Shown in pieces: positions 37,613 through 47,611 of a stretch of 64,000 bases of DNA. The notes under the pieces were generated by a model. That model had not been told where the DNA came from and did no database searches. It worked only from the letters and a program-made list of their open reading frames with translations. The stretch comes from Bradyrhizobium sp. U87765 SZCCT0048 (GTDB lineage Bacteria; Pseudomonadota; Alphaproteobacteria; Rhizobiales; Xanthobacteraceae). The DNA is taken from assembly GCF_018131225.1 (NCBI RefSeq), contig NZ_JAFCMM010000007.1, forward strand, positions 62,001-126,000. The letters run 5' to 3'. Position 1 is the stretch's first letter; each line of letters starts with the position of its first letter. The position numbers and the translations under genes were made by a program.

Positions 37613-38653
37613 TTACCAGGGGGCCTCCGGATCGTCGAAGCGATCGCGGGCGAGCTTGGCGCCGGCGCCGAGCGCCTTCAGCTTGGCCTCGGCGATGTCG
37701 CGGCGCATCGGCGCCATGCCGCAGTTGGTGGTGGCGATGATCCTGTCGCGCGGCACGAATTTCATCACTGCGGCGATGGTGTCGGCGACGTCCTCGGGCG
37801 TCTCGACGATGTCGCTGGCGACATCGATGACGCCGGCCTGCACCGTCTTGCCCGGCAGCAGCGCCAGCAGGTCGAGGGGGACGCGGGAGTTGCGGCATTC
37901 GATCGCCACCTGCTGGATCGTGCTCTGCGCGATCGCCGGGAAGATGTCCTCGTACTGGCGCCACTCGCCGCCGAGCGTCGCCTTCCAGTCGGTGTTGGCC
38001 TTGATGCCGTAACCGTAGCAGATGTGCACCGCGGTGGTGCAGGACAGGCCCTCGGCGGCGCGCTGCAGCGCCTCGATGCCCCAGGTCTTGACCTCGCCCA
38101 TGTAGACGTTGAACGCCGGCTCGTCGAACTGGATGACGTCGACACCGTCGGCTTCGAGCGCGCGGGCTTCCTGGTTGAGCAGCTCGGCGAAGGCGAAGGC
38201 CATCTTGACGCGGTCGCCGTAGTGACTGTCGGCGACGGTGTCGACGATGGTCATCGGCCCGGGCAGCGTGAACTTGAGCTGGTGCGTGGTGTGGGCGCGA
38301 GCCGCACGTGCCTCGAAGGCGTGGACGCGGTCCTTCAGCGTCAGCGGCGCGACGACCTGCGGCACCATGGCTTTGTAGCGATCGGCGCGGATGCCCATCT
38401 CGACCTTGTGGGCGAAGTCAATGCCCGCGACGTTTTCCAGAAAACCGTGCACGAAGTGCTGGCGGGCCTGCTCGCCTTCGGTGACGATGTCGATCCCCGC
38501 GGTCTCCTGCAGCTTGAGCGCCAGCAGCGTGGCGTCGCGTTTGGCCGACACCAGTTCGTCGCCCGCCGGCTTCCACGGCGCCCACAGGCGGTTCGGCTCG
38601 GCGAGCCACTCGGGCTTGGGCAGCGATCCGGCGATCGTGGTGGGGAACAGCAT
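37613..38653 (-). CDS. Single-domain MetE-like methyltransferase
   Basis: A 346-aa protein equal to the catalytic C-terminal domain of cobalamin-independent methionine synthase (MetE) without its N-terminal half. Zinc ligands expected from MetE are all present: His210 and Cys212 (AVHICYGYG), Glu252 (VAIECRNS) and Cys311 (TTNCGMAP). VDVIQFDEPAFNVY near 171-184 is the substrate-site motif. Such core-MetE proteins may use a methyl donor other than methyl-tetrahydrofolate; the donor here is unknown. It is divergent from the quinone oxidoreductase gene with 110 bp between. Confidence 0.85.
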   Translation of the reverse strand: MLFPTTIAGSLPKPEWLAEPNRLWAPWKPAGDELVSAKRDATLLALKLQETAGIDIVTEGEQARQHFVHGFLENVAGIDFAHKVEMGIRADRYKAMVPQVVAPLTLKDRVHAFEARAARAHTTHQLKFTLPGPMTIVDTVADSHYGDRVKMAFAFAELLNQEARALEADGVDVIQFDEPAFNVYMGEVKTWGIEALQRAAEGLSCTTAVHICYGYGIKANTDWKATLGGEWRQYEDIFPAIAQSTIQQVAIECRNSRVPLDLLALLPGKTVQAGVIDVASDIVETPEDVADTIAAVMKFVPRDRIIATTNCGMAPMRRDIAEAKLKALGAGAKLARDRFDDPEAPW

Positions 38654-38763
38654 GGCAAGGCACTTCCTGGATTTTTATTGTAAGAGCGGAGGATGCGAGC
38701 TTAACGCATTCCGTCCAGGGGAACGACAGGGAACAGCGCCTGCCGTCACAAGGAAAAAGAACA

Positions 38764-39762
38764 ATGCCCAAGACCATGCATGAAGCGATCGTTTGTCGCG
38801 AGCTAGGGCCGCCCGAGCGCCTGCGTCTGGAGACCTTGCCGTCCGCGCCGCTGCGGCCGGGCGAGGTGCGCATCGTAATGCGTGCCGCCGGCCTCAACTT
38901 TCCCGACGTGCTGATGATCGAGGGCAAGTACCAGCTCAAGCCCGAGCTGCCGTTCACGCCGGGGATGGAAGGCGCCGGCGTGGTGACCGAGGTCAGCGCC
39001 GGCGTCGATGGTGTCGCGGTCGGCGACCGCGTCATCGTCAAGCTGCGCCATGGCTGCCTCGCCGAGGAGGTGGTGGCGACGCCGGCGCAGCTCGCGCCGG
39101 TGCCCGAGGCGTTCGATTTCGCCGAAGGAGCGACCTTCCTGGCCGCCCATGGCACCGCCTATCATGCCCTGGTCGACCGCGCGCAGATCAGGGCGGGCGA
39201 GGTGCTGCTGGTGCATGGTGCGGCCGGCGGCGTCGGCCTCGCCGCGGTCGAGCTCGGCAAGGTGCTCGGCGCCACCGTGATCGCGGTGGCGTCCAGTGCC
39301 GAGAAGCTCGCGGTTGCCGCGAGCCGTGGCGCCGACCATACGCTGCTCACGGGCGCGGAGCCGCTGCGTGATGCGGTCAAGCGGCTGACCGGCGGGCGTG
39401 GCGCCGACGTGGTGTTTGACCCGGTCGGTGGCGCGGCGTTCGAGGAGAGCCTGCGCTGCATCGCCTGGGGCGCGCGGCTGCTGGTCATCGGCTTCACCGG
39501 CGGCGTCGGCATGGCGGCAACGAACCTTGTGCTGATCAAGGGCGCCAGTGTGCTCGGCGTGCGCGCCGGTGAGGCGGCGCGGCGCGATCCCGCGCTTGCC
39601 GCCGCGCGCCAGGCGGCGCTGTGGCGTCTTGCCGGCGAAGGCCGTCTGCGCCCGCACATCTCCCATCGCCTGCCGCTCGCGCGCTGCGCCGAGGCGATGC
39701 GGCTCCTTCTGGAACGCCGCGCCATCGGCCGGGTGGTGCTGGAGATGGGGGCGTCGTCCTGA
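38764..39762 (+). CDS. Zinc-less NADPH:quinone oxidoreductase family protein
   Basis: A 332-aa medium-chain dehydrogenase of the quinone-reductase type. It has the substrate-site start AAGLNFPDVLMIEGKYQLKP near residues 41-60, the cofactor-binding motif VHGAAGGVGLAAVELGKVLG near 150-169 and FDPVGGAAFEESLRCIAWG near 219-237. The catalytic-zinc Cys/His set of alcohol dehydrogenases is absent, as expected for this group. It would reduce quinones or activated alkenes with NADPH. Neighbours give no pathway clue. Confidence 0.88.
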   Translation: MPKTMHEAIVCRELGPPERLRLETLPSAPLRPGEVRIVMRAAGLNFPDVLMIEGKYQLKPELPFTPGMEGAGVVTEVSAGVDGVAVGDRVIVKLRHGCLAEEVVATPAQLAPVPEAFDFAEGATFLAAHGTAYHALVDRAQIRAGEVLLVHGAAGGVGLAAVELGKVLGATVIAVASSAEKLAVAASRGADHTLLTGAEPLRDAVKRLTGGRGADVVFDPVGGAAFEESLRCIAWGARLLVIGFTGGVGMAATNLVLIKGASVLGVRAGEAARRDPALAAARQAALWRLAGEGRLRPHISHRLPLARCAEAMRLLLERRAIGRVVLEMGASS

Positions 39763-39906
39763 TGTGATGCTCGCGCGGCATCTGCCGCGTTGCAGTCGGC
39801 TGGCCGATCGCCCGCAATCAACCTTTGGTTGTGCATTGATGTATTTGGAAATATACCGACAGACGCAACGCGCTGCCGATTTTCAAAAAGTGATTGGGGC
39901 TGACCG

Positions 39907-41088
39907 ATGAATGAAATGAGTTCGGTGCCGCGGATGCCGCCGCCGCCTCCGCGCTGGGCGACCGATATGGCGTTTTCCGGAGACCGCGGCGCGTTCGGTC
40001 GTCTCGTGACGCGCGGCATCTTCCTTGAGCTGGTCACGCTGGGCTTCTATCGCTTCTGGCTTACCACCGACATGCGTCGCCACCTCTGGTCGAATACGAT
40101 CGTCGACGGCGACGCGCCCGAGTACACCGGCACCGCCCGCGAGCTGTTAATCGGCTTCCTGTTCGCGCTGGCGATCATCGTGCCCGTCTATCTCGTCTAC
40201 TTCCTGCTCACGATCGAGGTCGAGCGTGTGCAGGCCTACGGCGGTGTGGCGCTGACCGCTTGTCTGTATGTGTTCGGGCAGTTCGCGGTCTACCGCGCAC
40301 GACGTTATCGTCTGACGCGCACGGTCTGGCGCGGCGCGGGGTTCTGGATGGACGGCTCCGGCTGGGCATATGCGCTGCGCGCATCGTTGTGGATGCTGCT
40401 GGTGGCCGTCACGTTGGGATTGGCATGGCCGTGGCGCGAAGCCGCGCTCGAGCGTTACAAGATGCGGCATTCCTACTATGGCGACCTGCAGGGTGGTTTC
40501 GACGGCACGGGCTGGAGCTTCTTCAAGCGCGGCTGGGGGATTTGGCTGCTGGCTGTCGTCCTGATGGGCTTGTTTCTCGTTGCTCGACCACTGACGTTCC
40601 TGGTGCTGCTGGTCTCGCCGGTGCTCTATGCGTCGTTCAGGGCCGTCGAGTGGCGGTGGTGGATGTCGGGTCTGCGGTTCGGCGGTGTCAGCTTCGCCTC
40701 TGATATCCGTCCGAGCAATCTGATCGGCCTGTACTACAAGGTGATGGGCTGGTTCGTGCTGATCGCCGTAGTCTTGGCCGCCATTGGCTTCCTGTGTCTC
40801 GCGTCGATGGCCAACCTGAAGGGCCAGTCGCTGGAGCAGTTCTTCAGCGCCAACGTTTCGGAAGACAGCATTCCGATGTTCGTGTTGCCGTTCATCTTCT
40901 GGCTGTTCATGATCTTGGCGATGAGTGTCGTGAACCGCCTCTATCTCATTCGCGATCTCTGGGCTCGTGTCGCGGCCTCGACCGCCGTCTACGGCATCGA
41001 CGCCGCAGCCGACGTGCGGGTGGAAGGCGAGCCTGCGAGCGCAATCGGAGAAGGGCTGGCCGACGGACTGGACGTTTCCGGTTTCTGA
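39907..41088 (+). CDS. DUF898 (YjgN-like) membrane protein, copy 1
   Basis: A 393-aa inner-membrane protein of the DUF898/YjgN family with about six to eight helices. Family blocks are FSGDRGAFGRLVTRGIFLEL, LVTLGFYRFWLTTDMRRHLW near residues 39-58, GDAPEYTGTARELLIGFLFA, a second RARRYRLTRTVWRGAGFWMD, and AALERYKMRHSYYGDLQG. Function unknown. Its closest relative is the next gene: the two align along most of their length, so they arose by tandem duplication. An M48 peptidase follows them on the same strand. Confidence 0.88.
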   Translation: MNEMSSVPRMPPPPPRWATDMAFSGDRGAFGRLVTRGIFLELVTLGFYRFWLTTDMRRHLWSNTIVDGDAPEYTGTARELLIGFLFALAIIVPVYLVYFLLTIEVERVQAYGGVALTACLYVFGQFAVYRARRYRLTRTVWRGAGFWMDGSGWAYALRASLWMLLVAVTLGLAWPWREAALERYKMRHSYYGDLQGGFDGTGWSFFKRGWGIWLLAVVLMGLFLVARPLTFLVLLVSPVLYASFRAVEWRWWMSGLRFGGVSFASDIRPSNLIGLYYKVMGWFVLIAVVLAAIGFLCLASMANLKGQSLEQFFSANVSEDSIPMFVLPFIFWLFMILAMSVVNRLYLIRDLWARVAASTAVYGIDAAADVRVEGEPASAIGEGLADGLDVSGF

Positions 41089-41328
41089 CCCCGACATCTA
41101 CTGCCATGTCATGAACCGGCAAGCCAGGGCATGCGACAGATGCCTGTCACACGGTTGTCAGCTTCGCCCGTCTTCTCTTCCGGAAATGCTCCGTAACATT
41201 GACAACGTCGGCTCGATCAACCTTTAGTGGTCGAACCGGCGGCAAACGCGCTTTCGTTGCGTATGGCGCGCGTGGCTATTTTTGCTCTGGAATGCCGCGG
41301 TGCTGCGCGGTGGTTGGAAAGGTTTTCT

Positions 41329-42462
41329 ATGGATCAGATCAGCAGAATGCCGCCGGTACAGCCGCCGGCGCGGGTGGAGTTTTCCGGCGACCGCGGCGAT
41401 TTCCGTCGTCTGGTCACGCGGGGCGCGCTGCTGGAGCTGATCACGCTGGGCTTCTACCGCTTCTGGCTGGCCACCGACATGCGCCGGCACCTGTGGTCGC
41501 ATACCGACATCGATGGTGACGCCCCCGAATACACCGGCACAGGCAAGGAGCTGCTGATCGGCTTCCTGTTCGCGCTTGCGATCATCGTGCCGATCTATCT
41601 CGTCTTTTTCCTGCTGACGATGGAGGCGGAGCGCCTGCGCGCCTTCGCCAGCTTTCCGCTGGTGGCATTCTTCTATGTGTTCGGCCAGTTCGCGATCTAT
41701 CGCGCGCGGCGCTACCGCCTGACGCGGACAGTGTGGCGTGGCGTGCGCTTCTGGATGGACGGCTCCGGCTGGGTCTACGCGCTGCGCGCGGTGCTGTGGA
41801 ACGCGCTTGCCGGCCTGACGCTCGGCCTTGCGTTGCCGTGGCGCGAGGCGGCGCTCGAACGCTACAAGATGCGGCATTCCTACTATGGCAATTTGCAGGG
41901 CAGCTTCGAGGGACGCGGCTGGGAGTTCTTCAAGCAGGGCTGGTGGCTGTGGCTGATGTCGCCGATCGCCGTCGTAGTCTTTCCGCTGCTGCCGTTCTTC
42001 TACGCCATGTTCAAGGCTGTGGAGTGGCGGTGGTGGCTGTCCGGCATTCGCTTCGGTGACGTGCGGCTGACTTCATCGCTGCCTCGCGATGCGTTGATCG
42101 GGTTGTACTGGAAGTTGATCGGCTGGGGCTTGCTGCTGTCTGTCGCCCTGGTTGTCTATATCGTCCTGTGTGGGCTGGTTGTGGCCAGCGTGGGCGGAGA
42201 GTCGGTCGGGGACGCGTTCTCGGGGCCGGAGCTGCTGCGCAACATCTCCCTGATCGTGCTGGGCGTCGTCGGCTATCTCGTCTACGTCCTCGCGGCGGGC
42301 GTGGTCGCCCGCGTCTATCTGATGCGCGACCTGTGGGTGCGGGTGGCGGAGTCGGTGTCGGTCTTCAACATCGAGGCCACGGCCAACGTGATGGCGGCGG
42401 GCGAGGCGGCGAGTGCTCTCGGCGAGGGGCTTGCCGACGGCCTCGACGTTGCGGGGTTCTGA
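41329..42462 (+). CDS. DUF898 (YjgN-like) membrane protein, copy 2
   Basis: A 377-aa paralogue of the preceding gene, sharing FSGDRG, ITLGFYRFWLATDMRRHLW, DAPEYTGTGKELLIGFLFA, RARRYRLTRTVWRGVRFWMD, AALERYKMRHSYYGNLQGSF and the ending GEGLADGLDVAGF. The middle and C-terminal membrane parts differ more than the N-terminal third. ATG 41329 is chosen because it aligns with copy 1; the frame is open 34 codons upstream. A stretch before each copy shares ATCAACCTTT, so the duplication may include the promoter. The M48 peptidase gene starts 12 bp downstream, so these two are co-transcribed. Confidence 0.88.
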   Translation: MDQISRMPPVQPPARVEFSGDRGDFRRLVTRGALLELITLGFYRFWLATDMRRHLWSHTDIDGDAPEYTGTGKELLIGFLFALAIIVPIYLVFFLLTMEAERLRAFASFPLVAFFYVFGQFAIYRARRYRLTRTVWRGVRFWMDGSGWVYALRAVLWNALAGLTLGLALPWREAALERYKMRHSYYGNLQGSFEGRGWEFFKQGWWLWLMSPIAVVVFPLLPFFYAMFKAVEWRWWLSGIRFGDVRLTSSLPRDALIGLYWKLIGWGLLLSVALVVYIVLCGLVVASVGGESVGDAFSGPELLRNISLIVLGVVGYLVYVLAAGVVARVYLMRDLWVRVAESVSVFNIEATANVMAAGEAASALGEGLADGLDVAGF

Positions 42463-42474
42463 GCAGGGGACGCC

Positions 42475-43716
42475 ATGACAGAGGACATCCAACCGCCGCC
42501 GATCGCCCCGCAGGATCCGGTCGCTGCCGGGCCGGTCGCGGTGTTCTACGACGGCGCGACCAGCCGGCGGCGGCAAGTGACGCTGACGCTCGCCGACAAG
42601 CTGGTCATCCGCGAAGCCGGCGAGACGCTGGCGCGGTGGCCCTATGACGATATCCGCCGCATGGATGCCTCGCGGGGCCTTGTGCGCCTCGCATGCCTGC
42701 GTGCGCCGCAACTCGCCCGGCTGGAGATCCGCGATTCCGGCCTCGCCGCGCAGGTGCTGGCGCGCTGCCCGCGCGTCGATGCGTCCGCCACCGGCCCCCG
42801 CGATGTCGGCCGCATCGTCGGCTGGTCGCTGGCGGCCGCGGCCTCGATCGTGGGGATGGTGCTTTATGGCGTGCCGTTCGCCGCCGACCGTCTCGCGCCG
42901 CTGATCCCGCAGTCGTTCGAGCGGCGGCTCGGCGACGCGGCGGAAGGGCAGGTGATGGCGGTGTTCGATGGCAAGCCGTGCCGCGATGCCGCCGGCGAGG
43001 CCGCGTTCGCCAGGCTGATGGCGCAGCTCCACGGTGCGCTCGACCTTGCCACTGATACGGAATCCCTGGTGCTGTCGAGCAAGATCGCCAATGCCTTCGC
43101 GCTGCCCGGCGGCAAGGTGTTCCTGCTCCGGGGCCTGCTCGACAAGGCCGAAACCCCCGATGAGATCGCCGGCGTATTGGCCCACGAGCTCGGCCATCTC
43201 AAGCACCGCGACAATACCCGGCAGATGATCAGCCAGGGCGGGACGTCGTTCCTGATCGGCCTGCTGTTCGGCGATATCACCGGGTCGAGCGCGCTGATCT
43301 TCGCCGGCCGCTCGATCGTCGACGCCTCCTACTCGCGCGAGGCCGAGACCGCCGCGGACACCGCGGCGATCGAGGCGATGCACCGTCTCGGCCGCTCGCC
43401 GAAGCCGATGGGCGAACTGCTGTTCCGCATCACCGGCAAGGAGAGCGGCAAAGGCATTTCAGTGCTCGCGAGCCATCCCTTCACCGAGGACCGGCTGGCG
43501 CGGATGACCAAAGAGGACCGGCCGCCGAGCGGTCCGCCACTCCTGACGGATCAGGAGTGGGCCGCGCTGAAGGGCGTGTGCAAGACCTCAGACAACAAGG
43601 GGTCGGACAAAAAGCCTTCGGACTCCAAGCCCTCAGACTCCAAGCCTTCGCCAGGCGAAAAATCTCCGTCGGGCGACAAGCCATCGCCCGACGACAAGCC
43701 CGGAACCAGGATCTGA
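42475..43716 (+). CDS. M48-family membrane metallopeptidase with Lys/Ser/Pro-rich tail
   Basis: A 413-aa zinc peptidase. Residues about 20-100 are a cytoplasmic PH-like beta domain, one helix spans about 112-132 (IVGWSLAAAASIVGMVLYGV), then the M48 domain with zinc motif HELGH at about residues 237-241 and the third ligand Glu in SYSREAETAADTAA. A low-complexity tail (about 370-413) repeats KPSDSKPSDSKPSPGEK. It follows the two DUF898 genes by 12 bp, and this grouping is known in other proteobacteria, so the membrane proteins may be its partners or substrates. Confidence 0.88.
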   Translation: MTEDIQPPPIAPQDPVAAGPVAVFYDGATSRRRQVTLTLADKLVIREAGETLARWPYDDIRRMDASRGLVRLACLRAPQLARLEIRDSGLAAQVLARCPRVDASATGPRDVGRIVGWSLAAAASIVGMVLYGVPFAADRLAPLIPQSFERRLGDAAEGQVMAVFDGKPCRDAAGEAAFARLMAQLHGALDLATDTESLVLSSKIANAFALPGGKVFLLRGLLDKAETPDEIAGVLAHELGHLKHRDNTRQMISQGGTSFLIGLLFGDITGSSALIFAGRSIVDASYSREAETAADTAAIEAMHRLGRSPKPMGELLFRITGKESGKGISVLASHPFTEDRLARMTKEDRPPSGPPLLTDQEWAALKGVCKTSDNKGSDKKPSDSKPSDSKPSPGEKSPSGDKPSPDDKPGTRI

Positions 43717-43746
43717 GAGCCTGGCTGAAACAGCGATCACAGATCT

Positions 43747-43821
43747 TAATTTTGTCGTCGCCGGGCTCGTGCCGGCGACCCCGACAAGGAGGGCACTGCG
43801 CTCCTAAGCGAGGTGGCCGGG
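43747..43821 (-). repeat. Dispersed palindromic intergenic repeat, copy 2 (inverted)
   Basis: Reverse complement of the element at 488-563: about six mismatches and a 1-bp gap across 75 bp, both carrying CGCAGTGCC and the hairpin GTCGCCGG/CCGGCGAC. It occupies the gap between the M48 gene and the enoyl-CoA hydratase gene. Confidence 0.8.
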
Positions 43822-43945
43822 AGACCTTAGTCCTGGCGATCCGTTGAAGACGGATCGCGCTGCCCGGCCGCGACAGAGAAATACGGAACGTGCTGCCCTT
43901 TTGCGAGGGCGAGCGCTTTTCCAGTCGGACACCGAGACGACAGGC

Positions 43946-44842
<897 letters not shown>

Positions 44843-45048
44843 CTGCGTTTCCTCGTGTCGCACCGTGTTGTGGTTGCGGTCATGGTGTCATGGCCGCGCC
44901 ACGTCGTAAACGCGTTCGCGCCGCATGGCATGTGCGCGCCGCACGTCATTTTCCACGATGCGGAAGGTGCGCGGGCTTTCGTCAGTCACTGCACGCTGAA
45001 TGTGTTTGCGGTCGCTCCTGAACGAGCTGTTGTTCACCGGTCTCACCT

Positions 45049-45158
45049 CTGCGTCATTGCCGGGCGAAGACCCGGCAATCCAGCTTGGACAATGGACCAC
45101 GGCGTCGAAGCTGGATCACCGCGTCACGACGCTTCGCGTCGGCCCGGTGATGACGCAG
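45049..45158. repeat. Large inverted repeat, intergenic palindrome
   Basis: Arms CTGCGTCATTGCCGGG and CCCGGTGATGACGCAG pair in 14 of 16 positions over 110 bp, with inner CCAGCTTGGAC/AAGCTGGAT arms. It fills much of the 380-bp gap (44843-45222) between the hydratase start and the LysR stop; the rest shows nothing I can call coding. Confidence 0.8.
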
Positions 45159-45222
45159 AAAACAGGCGGTGCGTGCCATATTCGATCGCCGCGATCAGTC
45201 ATGATGACCTCGACAGGCGGCT

Positions 45223-46107
45223 CTACAGCGTCGGTGTCAGCGCCTGCTTGAGCGCGGCGAGCATCGCCTGCACCGCGGCGGCGTTGGCGCGGCGCTCGGG
45301 CACGGTCGCCTTCACCCAGAGATCAGGGATCGGATACTCCGGCAGCACCTGGCACAGCGAGCCCTGGCGCAGCGCATCCTCGACGAGATAGCGCGAGATG
45401 AAGGCGATGCCGTTGCCGGCGATGGCGCTCTTCACCAGCACATAGCCTTCGTTGGAGCTCATGCGCGGCTGCACCTGCACGGTGACGCGGCCGCGCGGGC
45501 CGTCGAACTGCCATTCCGGGCCGGTCGGCAGGAAGCTCAGGCACGTGTGGTCGACGAGGTCACGCGGATGCGCCGGCGCGCCATGCCTGGCGAGATAGTC
45601 TGGCGCGGCGCACAGCAGCCGCCGCATCGGGCACAGCGGCTCGTCGATGACGCCGCCGAACGCATGCGGAAAGGCGCCGATGGCGATGTCGAAGCCTTCT
45701 GTTACCGGATCCACCGGGCGGTCGATCAGCACGATATCGAGGCGCACCTGCGGGTTCTGGGCCTGGAACGCGCTGAACACGTCGGCGAGGCGGAAGATGG
45801 TCAGCGAGGTCGGCGCCTTGATGCGGAGCTGGTCGGCGAGGTCGTGGTCCTTCTCGCCCATGCGGGCCAGCAGGTCGCTGACGTCGGCGACCACGCTGCG
45901 GGCGCGGTGCAGGTACTGCTGGCCGGCCTTGGTCAGCCGCATCTGCCGCGTCGAGCGGTGGAACAGGGTGGTGCCGATCTGCTCCTCGAGCTGGGTGACG
46001 CGCTTGGCCACCACCGAGGTCGAGACGTTCAGCTTGCGCCCCGCGGCCGAGAAGCCTGACGATTCGGCGGTGGCGAGGAAGGCCTGCAGGTTGACGAGCG
46101 TGTCCAT
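45223..46107 (-). CDS. LysR-family regulator, probable activator of the divergent FAD/ABC cluster
   Basis: A 294-aa LysR-type regulator. The N-terminal winged helix begins MDTLVNLQAFLATAESSGFS, with AAGRKLNVSTSVVAKRVTQL near residues 21-40 as recognition region and FHRSTRQMRLTKAGQQYL near 53-70. The C-terminal periplasmic-binding-like domain is complete. It is divergent from the FAD oxidoreductase gene with about 118 bp between, so it likely controls that gene and the ABC importer behind it. The inducer is unknown. Confidence 0.9.
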   Translation of the reverse strand: MDTLVNLQAFLATAESSGFSAAGRKLNVSTSVVAKRVTQLEEQIGTTLFHRSTRQMRLTKAGQQYLHRARSVVADVSDLLARMGEKDHDLADQLRIKAPTSLTIFRLADVFSAFQAQNPQVRLDIVLIDRPVDPVTEGFDIAIGAFPHAFGGVIDEPLCPMRRLLCAAPDYLARHGAPAHPRDLVDHTCLSFLPTGPEWQFDGPRGRVTVQVQPRMSSNEGYVLVKSAIAGNGIAFISRYLVEDALRQGSLCQVLPEYPIPDLWVKATVPERRANAAAVQAMLAALKQALTPTL

Positions 46108-46225
46108 CGATCTTTCGCGTTTCGTGAAAGCTGATCGTCTGTTTTGCGGGATTGTACTCCCGTCACGGCATATTCATAGTCCCGCCCGCGATCAGAAGCC
46201 CGATCAAACGCTTGGGAGTGCGCCC

Positions 46226-47590
46226 GTGCCAGCGAAGACCATCGAAGAGCCGGCCCGCCGGCTGCCCGTGCTTGGCGAGTATGATGTGGTGGTGCTCGGG
46301 GGCGGTCCCGCCGGGCTCGCCGCGGCGGCCGCGGCCGGGCGCGCCGGCCAGCGCACCCTGCTGATCGAGCGCTACGGCTTCCTCGGCGGCATGGGCACCG
46401 CCGCCGGCGTCACCAATTTCTGCGGCCTGCACGCCAACGTTCACGGCGCCATGCAGCGCGTGGTGCATGGCCTTGCCACCGAGCTGCTGGAGCGCATCGA
46501 TCACCTTGGCGGCCTCAACGCGCCGCATGTGATCTTCGGCAAGATCATGGCCCAGGCCTACGACACCGCGGCCTACAAGATCGCGGCCGACGAGATTCTC
46601 GCCCACCACAAGGTCGAGATCCTGTTCCATGCGCTCGCCGCCGGGGTGGTGATGGGGCAAGCGGGCACCATCGATGCGCTGCTGGTCGAGACCAAGGCAG
46701 GCCGCCAGGCGGTGCGCGGCCGCCTGTTCATCGATTGCTCGGGAGACGGCGATCTCGCCGCCTGGGCCGGCGCGCCCTATGAGGTCGGCGACAATGCCGG
46801 CAACATGCTCTATCCCTCGATGATGTTCCGCCTCAACGGCATCGATCCGGAGCGCGCCGGCGAAGCCTGGCAGACCATCCCGACGCTGATGGCGGAGGCG
46901 ATTGCGAACGGCGCCAGCTTCCCGCGCAAGACCGCGATCGTGCGCCCGCAGCGCGATCCCATCGAATGGCGCGTCAATTTTACACAGCTCGCCCGCGCTG
47001 ATGGTCGCGCCATCAACGGCCTGGAGCCCGACGACCTGACCCGCGGCGAGATCGACGGCCGCCGCCAGGCGGTCGAGGCGTTCCAGTTCCTGCGCACCGT
47101 GCCCGGCTTCGAGAACTCCTACATCGTCGACCTGCCGCCGCAGCTCGGCATCCGCGAGACCCGCCGGGTGATCGGCGACGTGATGATGAGCGGCGAGGAT
47201 GTGCTGACCTGCGCCTCGTTCGACGACAGCATCGGCGTCAACGGCTGGCCGATCGAGGCCCATGTCGCCGGGGACATCGAGTTCAAATTCCCCCCGATTC
47301 CGGACTCGCGCGGCTACAACGAAATGCCGTACAGGATGCTGACGCCCAAGGGCGTCGACAACCTGCTGGTGGCGGGGCGCTGCGCGTCGATGACCCATGA
47401 GGGGCAGTCCGCGGCCCGCGTCTCCGGCGCCTGCTTCGCCATGGGCGAGGCGGCGGGGGTGGCGGCCGCGCAGGCGCTGGCGGGCAACGTGCCGCCGCGC
47501 CAGATCGCGGTCGACCGGCTGCAGGCGGAACTGACGCGACAGGGTGCGTTCCTGGGACGGGGGGCCGATATCCCCGCCGACAGGACCTGA
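46226..47590 (+). CDS. FAD-dependent oxidoreductase (FAD_oxidored family)
   Basis: A 454-aa flavoprotein. The dinucleotide motif VVVLGGGPAGLAAAAAAG is at about residues 21-38, LLIERYGFLGGMGTAAGVTN follows near 47-66, and LFIDCSGDGDLAAWAGAPY near 170-188. NLLVAGRCASMTHEGQSAAR near 379-398 and MGEAAGVAAAQALAGN near 407-422 are the usual second FAD contacts. It begins with GTG 46226 after TTGGGAG. The substrate is unknown. It is the first gene of a plus-strand unit with the ABC importer genes, divergent from LysR, so it may oxidise the imported compound. Confidence 0.85.
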   Translation: MPAKTIEEPARRLPVLGEYDVVVLGGGPAGLAAAAAAGRAGQRTLLIERYGFLGGMGTAAGVTNFCGLHANVHGAMQRVVHGLATELLERIDHLGGLNAPHVIFGKIMAQAYDTAAYKIAADEILAHHKVEILFHALAAGVVMGQAGTIDALLVETKAGRQAVRGRLFIDCSGDGDLAAWAGAPYEVGDNAGNMLYPSMMFRLNGIDPERAGEAWQTIPTLMAEAIANGASFPRKTAIVRPQRDPIEWRVNFTQLARADGRAINGLEPDDLTRGEIDGRRQAVEAFQFLRTVPGFENSYIVDLPPQLGIRETRRVIGDVMMSGEDVLTCASFDDSIGVNGWPIEAHVAGDIEFKFPPIPDSRGYNEMPYRMLTPKGVDNLLVAGRCASMTHEGQSAARVSGACFAMGEAAGVAAAQALAGNVPPRQIAVDRLQAELTRQGAFLGRGADIPADRT

Positions 47591-47611
47591 ACAAGAAACG
47601 GGAGGAGACAC

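Noticed and set aside
43590..43710. Short repeat series at the 3' end of the M48 gene
   Set aside because: In-frame SKPSD-type coding repeats, not spacer-separated CRISPR repeats.
45000..45251. Plus-strand frame of 83 aa
   Set aside because: Lies in the palindromic repeat; no family or ribosome site.
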